Origin: Tenebrio molitor
Taxonomy: Eukaryota > Arthropoda > Insecta > Coleoptera > Tenebrionidae
Length of the DNA stretch: 64,000 nucleotides
NCBI RefSeq assembly: GCF_963966145.1
Contig: NC_091046.1
Location: forward strand, 24,304,001-24,368,000
Reading direction: 5' to 3'
The notes beneath the pieces were generated by a model. The model searched no databases. It saw only the letters and a program-made list of their open reading frames with translations, and was not told the DNA's origin. Positions 20,437-30,926 of the stretch are shown in pieces. Both the position numbers and the translations under genes were made by a program. Position 1 is the stretch's first letter. The number at the start of each line of letters is the position of its first letter.

Positions 20437-22209
20437 TTATTCATTCGAGCTCGTGTCGGAACCGCCGTCGGAGTCTTCATACTCCCGTCCAGTGAACTCC
20501 GGGCAACTGGAATCACGATCGTCCTCGCTCTCGCGCGTGTGATCTGGCTTGAGGTCCTTTACATGCCATTTGCCTTTGTAGACACCGAGATCGTCCACGA
20601 GGGCGTAGACATTTTTACCGAGGCGCTCCGTGATTGTAAACGGACCTACGAATGGTTTTGCCAATTTGGCGCTAAAATATTTGGTGCCATCGGTTGTCGG
20701 ATAGGATCGTTTCCAAACCAGATCACCCACCGCATATTCAACTTCCCGACGCTTCGCATCGTAGTACCGTTTCGCTTTATTCCGGTATCTGTTAATGAGT
20801 CCCGTTACCACGCGCCGTACTTTGTCCAACTTGGACTCCGTCACTTGTTTCCCAAGTGGGTTTGCTTCCGCACCGTCGTCCAGCGATTCCCGCGTCCTTC
20901 GCAGTTCATGTCCCGTGCCGTGGTCTATCATTTCGTTTCCGAAATTTAGAAGGTATGGAGTCTGTTTGGTAGCCTCATGTTTGGCCGTTCTTAAGGCGCA
21001 CGCGACGCGATCTAAATTTTCGTCCCATTTCCGTTGATCCTGACCCGTATACGAGACGATCAGTGACTTCATGGTCCGGTTCACCCGTTCCGTGGGGTTG
21101 TTCTGAGGAGTGTATAGAGAATTATAGTACGGTTTCACTCCGTAATTATTTAAAAAGTTTTGGAATTCACGACTCCTTCCGAACTGTACCCCATTATCCA
21201 CGATAATGAACTCCGGGACTCCGAACATTAAGAACACTCTTCGCTCTATCTCGTCTATGACCTTGCGTGCTGTTGGCGATCGGACCGGTACGAATAATGG
21301 AAATTTGCTGAAATAGTCAGTGATGACTAGCACGTACTCGTGGCCGTTCGTACTTCGTGGTAGAGGACCAAACAGATCGGCGCTGATCATTTGCCACGGG
21401 TGGGAAATTTCGGGACGAGAACCCATGGTTCCGGCTAGTGGCCGTTGTTCCGGTTTGACACTGGCGCAGACGGGGCATCTCCGGATGTAACGACACACGT
21501 CCGCCCTCATCCGGGGCCAAGTATGGCTGCCGTGGATCTTATGATATGTTTTATAGACGCCGAGGTGTCCACCCGTGGCTGCGTCGTCATGATACCGTTT
21601 GAGCAGCTCATCTCGCGAACCCTTCGGTACCACCCACTTCCACTGCGGGTCGAGCTCCCCGTCACGACGTTTAACCCTCTTGAAGACGTGATTGTCACGG
21701 ATTCTAAAGTTCGGATACTTCAATGGATTCTCGGTAATTTTTTGAATTAGCTGCTCGATAAATTTGTCACCCTTTCGTTTGGCCGCCTCCAATTGTTCAA
21801 TTTGGGCCGTAACCGGAGCCACCGCTCGCGATAGACAATCCGGTACGACGTTTTCCTTACCCTTCCGGTGTACAATGTCAAAGTCGAAGGCCTGCAAGCG
21901 CATGACCCATCTGCCGACACGTCCCAACGGATCTTTCAGATTATTTAACCACAATAAGGAGTAGTGGTCGGTCACCACCGTGAACCGCGTGCCCTCTAGG
22001 TAACATCGCAGACGTTCAATCGCGTAGATGACGCTGAGACACTCCTTCTCCGTGGTACTATACCTCTGTTCCGCCGGTAACAAGGCGCGTGACAAATAAC
22101 AGATAACGTGCTCCTGACCGTTGATGTTCTGCGTGAGCACCGCCCCGATTCCGACGTCGCTTGCATCGCACTGGAGAGTAAAGGGATGGTCAAAATCTGG
22201 ACACGACAA
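20437..22209 (-). CDS. pol: Pol, C-terminal half: RNase H and integrase
   Basis: The 590-residue frame begins in RNase H (LQCDASDVGIGAVL, STTEKECLSVIYAIE, VVTDHYSLLWL; the D, E and D residues are present). Around residues 215-255 the integrase zinc-binding part is visible (HDDAATGGH, then CPVC). The integrase core has D in ISADLFGPL, D in FIIVDNGVQF and E in NNPTERVNRT, so the DDE triad is intact. A GPF-type module (KPFVGPFTITERLGKNVYAL) follows near residue 540. The frame is in the same phase as the protease-RT frame, but separated from it by about 100 bp in another phase (22215-22320). Confidence 0.92.
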   Translation of the reverse strand: MSCPDFDHPFTLQCDASDVGIGAVLTQNINGQEHVICYLSRALLPAEQRYSTTEKECLSVIYAIERLRCYLEGTRFTVVTDHYSLLWLNNLKDPLGRVGRWVMRLQAFDFDIVHRKGKENVVPDCLSRAVAPVTAQIEQLEAAKRKGDKFIEQLIQKITENPLKYPNFRIRDNHVFKRVKRRDGELDPQWKWVVPKGSRDELLKRYHDDAATGGHLGVYKTYHKIHGSHTWPRMRADVCRYIRRCPVCASVKPEQRPLAGTMGSRPEISHPWQMISADLFGPLPRSTNGHEYVLVITDYFSKFPLFVPVRSPTARKVIDEIERRVFLMFGVPEFIIVDNGVQFGRSREFQNFLNNYGVKPYYNSLYTPQNNPTERVNRTMKSLIVSYTGQDQRKWDENLDRVACALRTAKHEATKQTPYLLNFGNEMIDHGTGHELRRTRESLDDGAEANPLGKQVTESKLDKVRRVVTGLINRYRNKAKRYYDAKRREVEYAVGDLVWKRSYPTTDGTKYFSAKLAKPFVGPFTITERLGKNVYALVDDLGVYKGKWHVKDLKPDHTRESEDDRDSSCPEFTGREYEDSDGGSDTSSNE

Positions 22210-22251
22210 AATCGGTTGACCAAGGCGTTTTTGACGTCTGTGAACGCTTGC

Positions 22252-23718
22252 TCACACTCCACAGTCCAGGTGAAACGCGTACTTTTCCTTGTCAAGTTGG
22301 TGAGCGGCGCCACCATGGTTCAAAAATTTCGGCACGAACCGCCGGTACCAACTCATCATCCCTATCAGACGACGGACATCACGAACACCCTTCGGCGGCG
22401 GCATGTCGACGACAGCACTGACCTTAGCCGGGTCGACGTTGAGACCCCGTCGGTTTACTACATAGCCTAAATAGCGGAGTTCTGGCTTGCAAAACTCACA
22501 TTTTGACTCCTTTAAGGTCAGTCCTGCCTCCGACAGCTTGTCGAAAACGGTCTTCAAAATTCTTCGATGTGTCTCGAAATCCGGCGTACTGATTATGATA
22601 TCGTCAAGATACGCGAACACGTAGGGTTCTAAATCGGAAGTGAACAATTTATCCACCAGGGCTTGAAACGTGCCGGGCGCCGAATGTAATCCAAAGGGCA
22701 TCCGCCTGAATTGAAATTGTCCGCGTCCCGGTATTGAAAAAGCCGTCAAAGGCCTGCTACCCTCCTCCAAGGGGACCTCCCAGTAAGCGCTTCTAATATC
22801 TAAGCTGGAGAGATATTTTGCGTTCCCCAAATTGTCTAAAATGTGGGAGATGTTAGGTAGAGGATAACACACCCTCTTAGACCTGGCATTCACCCCGCGG
22901 AAGTCGATCACGAACCGATAGGAACCGTACTTCTTTGGTACCATGAGGTACGGTGAGTTCCACTCCGACTCGGCCCTTTCTATGACTCCCAGCTTCAACA
23001 TCTCATCGACCTCTTTGTCTATGAGACGCTGGATGAAGGGGCTGACGCGGTAGTTTCGAGCCCGCACCGGTTTCGCACCCTCGATCAACGTAATTTTGTG
23101 TTGCACAACGTTTGTACAACCCAAAGGCGTGTTTTTTGTCCGGTTGAAATATTCCTTGACGCAACTCTCCAAGTCCGATTTTTGCACCGCCGTTAAGTCG
23201 TCTTTCGTCATCAAATGGTTTATCAGCGGTGGTAACAAGGTAACGTCGGCCTGCGAGTCCGCGAACTCCCACGTTAGGTGGCACAAATTAGGCACGATGC
23301 CCATGCCGATCCAGAACTCGATCCCCAGGATCATCTCGTGGCGTACATCGGGAACCACTAACACCTCGAAAATGCCCACCCTTGATTCTAACGTCACCGG
23401 GACGTTCACCGCTCCTATGCAGGAAATTTCCGACGCGGACGCGAGGGTACAACTATCTATCCTTGTAGAATGTAACTGGAAACCCAGCGCTCGCAATTTC
23501 TGCCACCCGGCTGATCCGACGAAGACGCGGTTCGCCCCCGAATCCAGTAGCGCTGTGAATTCGCAACCACAAACGCTAACCTTCAGCTGTGGACTCTCAT
23601 CCTTCCCAGAGCTTGCAAAAAGGTAATTCAAAGCCGCTTTGGTAGAGTTTATTATGGAGGGCAACGCGCGACCTAATTGCGCTGTCCCCCGGACCCGTTT
23701 CCCAGATCCCGTGTGCAA
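22252..23718 (-). CDS. pol: Pol, N-terminal half: aspartic protease and reverse transcriptase
   Basis: This 488-residue frame overlaps gag by 46 bp in the -1 phase, the usual Gypsy frameshift arrangement. The protease has the catalytic LLDSGANRVFV near residue 57. The reverse transcriptase shows FVIDFRGVNARSK, FRRMPFGLHSAPGTFQ and the catalytic YLDD in VFAYLDDIIIS near residue 370. The frame departs from the expected sequence at about 22316 (MVAPLTNLTRK continues in another phase) and returns near 22215, so two single-base indels damage the RT-RNase H linker. Confidence 0.9.
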   Translation of the reverse strand: MHTGSGKRVRGTAQLGRALPSIINSTKAALNYLFASSGKDESPQLKVSVCGCEFTALLDSGANRVFVGSAGWQKLRALGFQLHSTRIDSCTLASASEISCIGAVNVPVTLESRVGIFEVLVVPDVRHEMILGIEFWIGMGIVPNLCHLTWEFADSQADVTLLPPLINHLMTKDDLTAVQKSDLESCVKEYFNRTKNTPLGCTNVVQHKITLIEGAKPVRARNYRVSPFIQRLIDKEVDEMLKLGVIERAESEWNSPYLMVPKKYGSYRFVIDFRGVNARSKRVCYPLPNISHILDNLGNAKYLSSLDIRSAYWEVPLEEGSRPLTAFSIPGRGQFQFRRMPFGLHSAPGTFQALVDKLFTSDLEPYVFAYLDDIIISTPDFETHRRILKTVFDKLSEAGLTLKESKCEFCKPELRYLGYVVNRRGLNVDPAKVSAVVDMPPPKGVRDVRRLIGMMSWYRRFVPKFLNHGGAAHQLDKEKYAFHLDCGV

Positions 23719-25025
23719 TTTGGACAGTTCGTGATGGTATAGTCCGGTTTACCGCACCCGAAACACTTAATTTTCCTTGCGTACTGGCAATCGCGAACTT
23801 CGTGGCCCGTTTTCTTGCAACGGGGACAAGTAATTTCCTCCGGACGAGAGGTAGTGACCTTTAGTGCCGTTGACGCATTTGCCGCACGGTCCTTGTGTGA
23901 TTGCGCTCTCCGCTGAGCGTCTACATGCTGATCAATGCTGAAACGATTTGCGTCCAAACGGCGGCACAACCGGTACAACTCGTCCGGAGTGTCGACTTCC
24001 TTGTCCCAAAGTCGATCCTGGTAATAAGGAAGAATATTGCGCCGGATCGCGGTCATTTTCTCCGGGAACGGCAGCGGTCGCGGTAAGTAACTTTCTAGCT
24101 GTTCGAAACGTGCGAGAAACATGCCGATGCTCTGACCACCCGTCTGACGATATCTCAGAAGATTTTCGCGCGCCGTATCCGAGTAACCGATTGGTAATAA
24201 CTCCTCCTTCAACCGATCACATAAGTCCGGCCAACTGGACACGCGGTTTTCGACCATGCGGTACCAAATTAAGGCATCGCCTTTGAATAATAATTTGGCG
24301 TGTCTCAAGAGGTCGTCCTGTGGCAGGCCGAGGGAGGCACACCTCTCGTTCACTTCCACAATGAAGTCGAAGAGGGCGAGGTCATTGCACCTGTCCCCCT
24401 TGAACACGATGCTCCAGCTCCCTATCTCCTGACCCCAGTTATGGTAACTCCTGGACGGGATTTGTTCGACCACTCGCTCGGTTCGTCGCGGGGAAGAAGT
24501 CGCGCCAAACTCTAGTGGTCCCGAACGCATGGACAGCTCTGGGGTTTCCGCAAGGAACTTCACACGAGTTGTGAAGCTGTCTATGGCGCGATTTAGGTCA
24601 GCAGTCAATTCCCCCTTCGCCTCCACCTGCGGTCCCGGTTCCGCCGCGAATCGACTCAACCGCTTCCTCAAATGAGCGATCTTTGTTGCTATCGTGCTGT
24701 TGTTGGCCTCGTCCAACACCCTCGCTAAAAGTTCCTGAATTTCCGTCAGAATTTCGGAGCACCGTTTCATTTCGTACTTGGGGTCCAATCTTGGGCCCGT
24801 TTCAAACAAAACACCGCTGCTCTCTAGCGCAAGATAGTATTTGAGATTGTGCACCAGCTTGTCAACTCCGTCCGCGTCCGTGACTTTCGTCCCACGGACC
24901 GACAGCTCATGAGTTAATTCCTCGCGAGAGAGGCATTCCGGAGTAATAATCAGCTCCATGACCGTGTATACTATACAACCGCTTACGAACAATACAAGAG
25001 TTTTCGTATGGGAACCAGAGAACAA
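23673..25025 (-). CDS. gag: Gag polyprotein
   Basis: The 450-residue frame is the first on the element's strand, downstream of the primer site. The central region (SWSIVFKGDRCNDLALFDFI, SWPDLCDRLKEELLPIGYSD, FLARFEQLESYLPRPLPFPE) is the retrotransposon Gag capsid domain. Near the C-terminus are two zinc knuckles. The first, CPRCKKTGHEVRDC, is canonical CX2CX4HX4C; the second, CFGCGKPDYTITNC, has Tyr at the His position. It packages the genomic RNA into cytoplasmic particles. A hydrophobic N-terminal stretch makes the precise start uncertain. Confidence 0.85.
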   Translation of the reverse strand: MFSGSHTKTLVLFVSGCIVYTVMELIITPECLSREELTHELSVRGTKVTDADGVDKLVHNLKYYLALESSGVLFETGPRLDPKYEMKRCSEILTEIQELLARVLDEANNSTIATKIAHLRKRLSRFAAEPGPQVEAKGELTADLNRAIDSFTTRVKFLAETPELSMRSGPLEFGATSSPRRTERVVEQIPSRSYHNWGQEIGSWSIVFKGDRCNDLALFDFIVEVNERCASLGLPQDDLLRHAKLLFKGDALIWYRMVENRVSSWPDLCDRLKEELLPIGYSDTARENLLRYRQTGGQSIGMFLARFEQLESYLPRPLPFPEKMTAIRRNILPYYQDRLWDKEVDTPDELYRLCRRLDANRFSIDQHVDAQRRAQSHKDRAANASTALKVTTSRPEEITCPRCKKTGHEVRDCQYARKIKCFGCGKPDYTITNCPNCTRDLGNGSGGQRN

Positions 25026-25313
25026 ACAGACCGTTCACGACTCACCCCCTGCCAGTAACACGACGATGACGCCTGCAGGTCCTGGAGGTAACGATGTGAA
25101 CTCCTGGTCCTTCTGCTCGTCTCGCCTCAAGACTGGGTCGGCTTTTCGGGTCAGTTAGGTTGTCAGGTTCCAAGTGTGTTCCAGATGAAAAACAAAAGAA
25201 GAAATTAGACAAAATTACAAGAAAATGTTTTACCGCTCTCCGGGGCAATCAACCCTCAGTCTGCGCTCTCGGGCCGCGCTACCGACGACCGAAGCACACG
25301 AAATTCAAAATGA

Positions 25314-25331
25314 ATCCCGGTTGAGCCCCCA
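25314..25331 (-). promoter_or_regulatory. Primer binding site
   Basis: On the element's strand TGGGGGCTCAACCGGGAT begins four bases inside the 5' LTR. The TGG start pairs with a tRNA CCA end. I could not identify the tRNA. Confidence 0.6.
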
Positions 25332-25335
25332 ATAT

Positions 25336-26659
25336 TGTTACGTTATAAATTACGCTCCCGAAACTGGGCAACCCTGTTACCGGTTACAAATCCGCAATGT
25401 TCAGGGGTATAACGAACAAGTCGTGGCTTCGACTCGGTTTACAATGCGAACCACGAGAAACGCCGACTGAAGCTGAAAAATTGGTGAGAACAGCCCGGAG
25501 TACGGGAAATGATGCACAATCTTCCAACTAATCGTTTATTCAGATGTCAACAATGAAAATAATGATATAAATGAAAAAGAAAACAACGAAGCCTGACTAG
25601 CCCTATGGCGTGTACAAAATTGAATAACCCTAACTCCTCGGAGGGTCCTCCGGGTCCCAGATATTCAACGAACGAGTACCGGCGAAACAGTCAAAAAAAA
25701 ATTCCCTTCTTTAGCGAAGGAGGAAGGCCGACTGATCCTACGTAACGTCGCTATTCGGCTACGCCTCCAAGTCTTCCTTCGCTCCAAAAAAAAAATTGAA
25801 GTTAAGATGTTTTTCTCCGGTACGGACCGGTGAAGAACCACGCGCAAAAAAACGTTCGGTGAGCGCGATGCACAATTCCTGGCGAGGTCACTCACGGATT
25901 GATAATCGTTCGTGAATATAAAAACCCGACGGACTTGATAAGGAAATTTTTTCTTAAGTTAGTACGATTAATGAAATGACGCGCCTTATGACAAAACTGC
26001 AACTTTAACAGTGGAACAAATTATAAATCCTAAACGCGATATACAAATTAAAGGAATTTGATAGAACTTTTCACCCGTCGAAATAATGAGTGACAATGGA
26101 AATTTGACTATAATTAAATACAAACGCTCAATTAGTTCGACGGAGTGACAAAATACAACCGAAAACTTTGAGAAGCTACGGCCTGTAAAAATTGGGGTGT
26201 CACCACTGCTCCGGACTTGCTGGTGGGTAGATCCGGCACCTTCCGGTGAGTCCGGGGACGACCTGGACTGACAGGACTCGACGAGATCCTGATCCGCAAA
26301 AGCGTTCGGTTTGGAACCTTCCGTAGTGAAGTCCTTGATCCGCTTGGCGATGTGGGCGGTGGTACTTTGACGAATCGTCTCCAACGGCCCTCGTGAACTC
26401 CACTACGTCGTCTCGTCGGCCCTGCAAATTCACTTGATCACTGTCCCCTTGACTCTCCCCAGGCACTGACAACACCACCGGCAAAAGGTCGTGAAAATCC
26501 TCTGTTCCGTCTCTGGTTCCCCCGATTTATAGCTTCCACCCCCCCTCTATGCGCAGATTTTTCGGCGGAAGTCCGAGTACGTTTCCGTCGCGATGGAGTC
26601 TAGAACATTCTAGAAAAATCGCGAAGATTTACAATCGCGCGGCGATTTAAATCGTAACA
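25336..26659 (-). repeat. 5' LTR (1324 bp)
   Basis: Near-identical partner of 17547-18890. As the upstream LTR it should drive transcription; GCTATAAATC at 26524-26533 on the minus strand is the likely TATA box. Confidence 0.93.
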
Positions 26660-27140
26660 GTACCTACCAACTTACTGGACCCAGTCTTCCTTCCAGAGAG
26701 GTTAAACGGAGAATCTTTTTTAGATTTTTTTTAAGAAAAGTTTGAGGATCTCATTGACGAAATTCCGCTAGCTGCAATACAGAATTCTTGGTTTCAAATG
26801 AATTATGCGCCACCTCATAATGTGGTCGCCGTAAGCAATTGGCTGTACATCAATTACCCCAACAGGTGGATTAGTAGAAATCGTACTGTTTTGTGGTCAG
26901 CAAGAAGTCCAGACTTGACTCCTTTGGACTTCTTCTTGTGGAGTGTTGTAAAGAGCGACGTCTACCAAACACCTGTCAACTAGAGGGAAGAACTTGTTCA
27001 ACGAATTCAAGAGGCTTTTCAGCTGGTAGCCAGAGACATCCAGCAGCGAGTGTTGGAGAATATCGTCAAGAGAGCTACAGCTTGTGTGGATTTTTTTTAC
27101 ATTTTTCTAGTACTCAGGGGGGGTCCCTGAATCGTCTGGT
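26660..27140 (+). pseudogene. 3' part of the split DUF4817-type transposase
   Basis: This continues 16955-17546 after the retrotransposon. One frame gives FLPERLNGESFLDFF, a stop, then NSWFQMNYAPPHNVVAVSNW, where the second catalytic region normally has HDGAP. Next comes NRWISRNRTVLWSARSPDLT, then PLDFFLWSVVKSDVYQTPVN, the third catalytic Asp region, and a degenerate C-terminus. The usual catalytic Asp of HDGAPAH reads as Asn-Tyr here, so the protein would be inactive. A CACCCTGTA end near 27169 is probably the element's right TIR. Confidence 0.65.
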
Positions 27141-27424
27141 ATAGCGTTGTTTCGTCATTTTTTAAGCACCCTGTATACAATACAGGTGTCCCACCTAAGA
27201 CTTTCAGGTCTTATACAGGTGTCCCCAAAAAAGAAGACGAGTCCATAACTCCCTTATTTATCGGAGGATTTTAATTATTTACACACCAAATTAAATGGTT
27301 CAAGGCTAAACTGTCAAAATATTTTTTTCAAATACGAAGATATAATTTTTTTAGTAATTCTGATAGAGATTTTTATTCTGAAAACAACAATGTATCACAA
27401 GTATACAGTTACATAACAAAAATA

Positions 27425-27644
27425 CCGAGCGATCCAAAAGTCTTTCTATCAAGTGGGCCATGACAGTGGAAACGAATGTCGTTGGGCTGCAGCATATTTG
27501 GCGTGTATTTAAATGAAAATTAAAAATATGTTTTATTAACCTGTCCGTATCCTTTGATTTTTTTAACTTGACATTTTTTTATTTTATGGTTTAATAATAA
27601 TAATGTCATGGCTAACTTGATAGAAAGACTTTTGGATCGCTCGG
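27425..27644. mobile_element. 220-bp MITE, mariner type
   Basis: The TIR begins CCGAGCGATCCAAAAGTCTT at both ends (about 30 bp), flanked by TA. No coding capacity. Confidence 0.85.
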
Positions 27645-27941
27645 TACAAAAAAATAAAATTAAAAAAAACGCTACTATCGTCTATGCTCAAACTTCGCTC
27701 CATTTTGCGCTAGTATACGTATATTGAGAAGAGTAAGGCAAATAGCGAGATCTAATTTCATTGGTGGCTCACTTTCACCACAGCCTATTTAAATTATTTT
27801 ATTAAATTTATAGTAGAAGATTGAAAGACCAAATAAAAAAACAACAAAAAATTAAATGGTCGAGCAAAAGCCACGATATGCGAAACTTGATTCACATTTT
27901 AAAAAAGTGAAATTAAATTGTAACGTTATAATAGCTACGTA

Positions 27942-28056
27942 TTTATGTAACCAATTAGGAAATGTGTTATTTTCGTGTGATTTTGCGGGATCTCGTTGCG
28001 CTCGTCCCGCAAATATTCCACTCGTTACACAAAATTGCATTTCCTAACGTATTACA
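27942..28056. repeat. Imperfect palindrome upstream of recombinase relic
   Basis: Outer arms TAGGAAATG and CATTTCCTA, inner arms TTTGCGGGA and TCCCGCAAA. The loop is TCTCGTTGCGCTCG. It ends 205 bp before the ATG at 28262. Confidence 0.75.
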
Positions 28057-28261
28057 TAGGTACAAGATTTTTTCTAATTTTGACAAAAAAAAGTTTCTTC
28101 AAACGTTAAACGAAGTAATGAATTTCATTAATGATAAATTATTATTGTGTTAAAATATCAAGTAGGTAAGTAGGCACGGTTATTTTGCTCAAAACAAAAA
28201 ATATAACGTGTCAAATTTGTTTAGTGTATAATTGTACTGAGTTTTACTGGAAACATCCAAA

Positions 28262-28381
28262 ATGTCTTCAGATTCAGATGAAATACCAAGTGATGTAGAA
28301 GAGGCCGCACGAAGTGCGACATCGTCCATGATCCCGAATAAGTCAAAAGCCAAATATATGGAGAGTGGGTTTATTCTATAA
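28262..28381 (+). pseudogene. Tyrosine-recombinase N-terminal relic
   Basis: The 39 codons read MSSDSDEIPSDVEEAARSAT, then SSMIPNKSKAKYM. This has the helix and P-x-KS-x-x-x-Y pattern that opens the N-terminal domain of the recombinases at 14806, 42089 and 47859. It stops just after KYM, and a mariner-like fragment follows immediately, so the rest has been lost. Assignment depends on similarity to the other copies. Confidence 0.5.
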
Positions 28382-28384
28382 ATG

Positions 28385-28619
28385 CTTGCATGGAAGAATT
28401 TTTCGGAAAATTTTCAAATGACAACATCGTGGAAGCAAATTTAATTCCACACATCAGAAGGATTCTAGATAGATTTGTGACAACTGGAAGTGTTGATTGA
28501 ACTTTGGTAAAAGTGTAGGAAGACCGCCAGTGAATGAAGAAATTGTCGAAGATTTAGGGCAACGAATGGAACAAAACTCAAAAAAATCCCTCAGGATGTT
28601 ATCACTTCAGGCTAATGTA
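28385..28619 (+). pseudogene. Mariner-like transposase N-terminal (paired HTH) fragment
   Basis: Frames joined across one shift read IRRILDRFVTTGSVD, a stop, then VGRPPVNEEIVEDLGQRMEQ and KKSLRMLSLQAN. The TGSV...GRP..NEEIVE....MEQ...S.R.LS pattern is the second HTH of Tc1/mariner relatives. A MITE inserted at 28620 cuts it off. Confidence 0.55.
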
Positions 28620-28982
28620 CTATGGCGGACAAAAAATTTTGGCCGTCATTGTCTGTCAATTCAAAAAAAAATTGTAATCCGTACTTTATTGTCATCATGA
28701 TTACCGTCTTGATTATGAACGTTATTTTTTGGGTGGTAAATTTCAAAACTCAAAATTATTTTGTCATTTCTACTACACAGAACGTTTACCTCAGGTTATC
28801 TATGTACGATTGCCCTAATTTTGTTCATTCATATCGGATTTTTGGAATATCTGAGCTTCAAACAGTTTAAATTGATTGTCAAAATGACAAGAATCGGAAG
28901 TGGGGTTACGATTCCTAAAGATTTATTTACACTTTACTTGAATGTCAAGAAAGTGACGGCCAAAATTTTTTGGCCGCCATAG
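28620..28982. mobile_element. 363-bp MITE, CTATGGCGG family
   Basis: The inverted ends begin CTATGGCGG(A/C)CAAAAAATT, flanked by TA. A partial copy lies near 58400, and the MITE at 30554 has a related end (CTATTGCGGGCAAAAAAAG). Confidence 0.83.
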
Positions 28983-29965
28983 TACGGTTGGCTTAAAAAA
29001 AAAACGGAAACTGTCAGAAAAAGTTCTGTGAGATTTTATTAAATTTTTATAGTTTGAAACGACCTTTTAGAATTTAGGTTAAAAAACTGCACTTATATGT
29101 CAGAAATACTACTGTCAAACAGACACAAATTGACATAAATTGACGAATTAAATTTCCAATTCACATTAGGTCAAATTTCATTTTTCGTTTTTTTTTTGAA
29201 GCCAACTGTACCACTCTTCACTTGTCAGAAAATTGTTAGAAAAAACCTGAACTTCTATCCATACAAAATTACAACGCTTCAAGAACTTCGACCACATGAT
29301 TCTGAGAGCCGCTTAGAATACTGCAATTAGTTTTTAAACAATTTGGACGTTGACAGGTTCGTAATTATGAACTGAATTAAACAATTTTAATATTAACTGC
29401 GTGCAGATTATTAGGCATCAGTTTTTTTTTTTTTTGGACGAAGCACAAAACTAGAATAATTGGAGTTCAGAAAATCCACATGGATTTGTAGAAACCTGAT
29501 TGGATTGGAGTATGGATTGCTGCCTCAGCAATCGTTTAATTGCTTTTATTGTAAAAATCAAAGAACCTGTCATTAATGAAGTTACATAACCTCTGTTTTT
29601 CTATTTGGTACCACAATAATATGCTACAAAGCGGCAAAAATCAAATGTATTTGAGTTCCACAGGACTCTAGGACTCTTGATATATGTTCTTTTATAGACA
29701 CTCTGTATCTACTACCATTTCTGTGATGGTTACGACTTTTTTCTGCTGCATTTTCGATAGCAGAAATCACTTCGGAATCACTGATGTTTTCAAATAATGC
29801 GGAAGAACTTTCCGATAATTTTTCGCAAATAATTGTAAACAATAACAACTCGGCAACAAGATCCATTTTGTTTTACTCGCCTGTCAATTTGATGTCAAGA
29901 AAATTTTGACAATGTCTCATTTTCCATTTATTATAAAAATTTGAAGATTGTAGAAAAAATCATAT
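28983..29965. other. AT-rich spacer, nothing recognised
   Basis: A T-run lies near 29421. An 80-residue minus-strand frame (29866-29624) is acidic at one end but has no known domain. Confidence 0.35.
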
Positions 29966-30088
29966 ATGAAATACGTTGCGAAAGAAGTGTTTAGGCACTT
30001 GACGTGTTGACCAACTCTGCATTCGCCTCGTTGGTCAATTTCACGTCGCGTGCTTAAAAGACTTCCACTTCGCAACTTATTTCATAAA
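29966..30088. repeat. Imperfect palindrome
   Basis: Arms TATGAAATACGTTGCGAA and TTCGCAACTTATTTCATA, then GACCAA and TTGGTC. The loop contains CTGCATTCGCCTCG. No recombinase lies beside it. Confidence 0.78.
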
Positions 30089-30392
30089 TAGCTATTTTCT
30101 ATTTTGCACCTTTAACACAGTCAGTATAACACTCGAACGGATTTTGAAAAGGAGTTCTTTTCGATACCAGTTTCAGGAACATTTACTTAAATTTTTAATG
30201 TTGGCAGTGACTCACAATGAGTAGTTGCTAGATGATCGCTGCACTTCACGATACTTTAAATTCAAAACTTGCACTTGTTCATCTAGTTACCAGTGAACCA
30301 ACCCTTTATATCTGACAAATTAATTTTCCTAGCATTATGTTTTGAACTTTGTTTTAATTTAAAATAAGAGCAAAATAGAAAGAATATTGTAT

Positions 30393-30495
30393 TACACTCG
30401 TTTTATAAGCCATTTTGTTTGCTTTATAGCACTCCTGGCTGCGCTCGTCGTGCTCTAAAAAACGCGTGCAACAAAATGGTGTCTTATAAAACTCT
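30393..30495. repeat. Imperfect palindrome
   Basis: Arms GTTTTATAAG and CTTATAAAAC, CATTTTGTTTGC and GCAACAAAATG, AGCAC and GTGCT. The loop contains CTGGCTGCGCTCGTC. Confidence 0.78.
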
Positions 30496-30553
30496 TAGAA
30501 TAAGTTACTATTTCTAAATTATCTCTTTTACAAAGTTTCTTAGTATGTAAGTA

Positions 30554-30919
30554 CTATTGCGGGCAAAAAAAGTGGGACATCAATGTTATTGTCTTGACTT
30601 TTAATGTGAAATAACCCTTATCTGATTCTAACCCTACTTTGAATTGATTGTTACGATTGACGTTGTCATTAAGTATTGTAGGTTGTAGGGAATGATTGTA
30701 AGTAAGCACGTAGTGAATATTTATTTAATGCAAAGTTCCAATCAAAATCTACCTTTATCAAAAGAGGGCATTTGGAAAAGCAAAATAGGAGTATAAAATA
30801 AATATTTAAACTGTCAGCTGGAATAGTGTAAAAAAAATGACAATAAAGCTTGAACTACATACATCGAATTTTTCAAAACTGACAGAAATTTGATGTCCCA
30901 CTTTTTTTGCCCGCAATAG
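30554..30919. mobile_element. 366-bp MITE, CTATTGCGGGC family
   Basis: The TIR, CTATTGCGGGCAAAAAAAGT, extends through GGGACATCAA at both ends, flanked by TA. Confidence 0.87.
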
Positions 30920-30926
30920 TACAGGG

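Larger units (their letters stand above)
17547..26659 (-). mobile_element. Gypsy-type LTR retrotransposon, 9113 bp, essentially complete
   Basis: Two LTRs starting TGTTACG and ending CGTAACA flank gag, protease, reverse transcriptase, RNase H and integrase, in that order on the minus strand. The 4-bp TSD GTAC is exact (17543-17546 and 26660-26663). By eye the LTRs differ at about seven substitutions, one 22-bp indel and one 2-bp indel, so the insertion is young. The integrase after RNase H places it in Ty3/Gypsy (Metaviridae). No envelope gene was recognised. The pol frame carries two apparent compensating frameshifts, so this copy may not be active. Confidence 0.93.
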
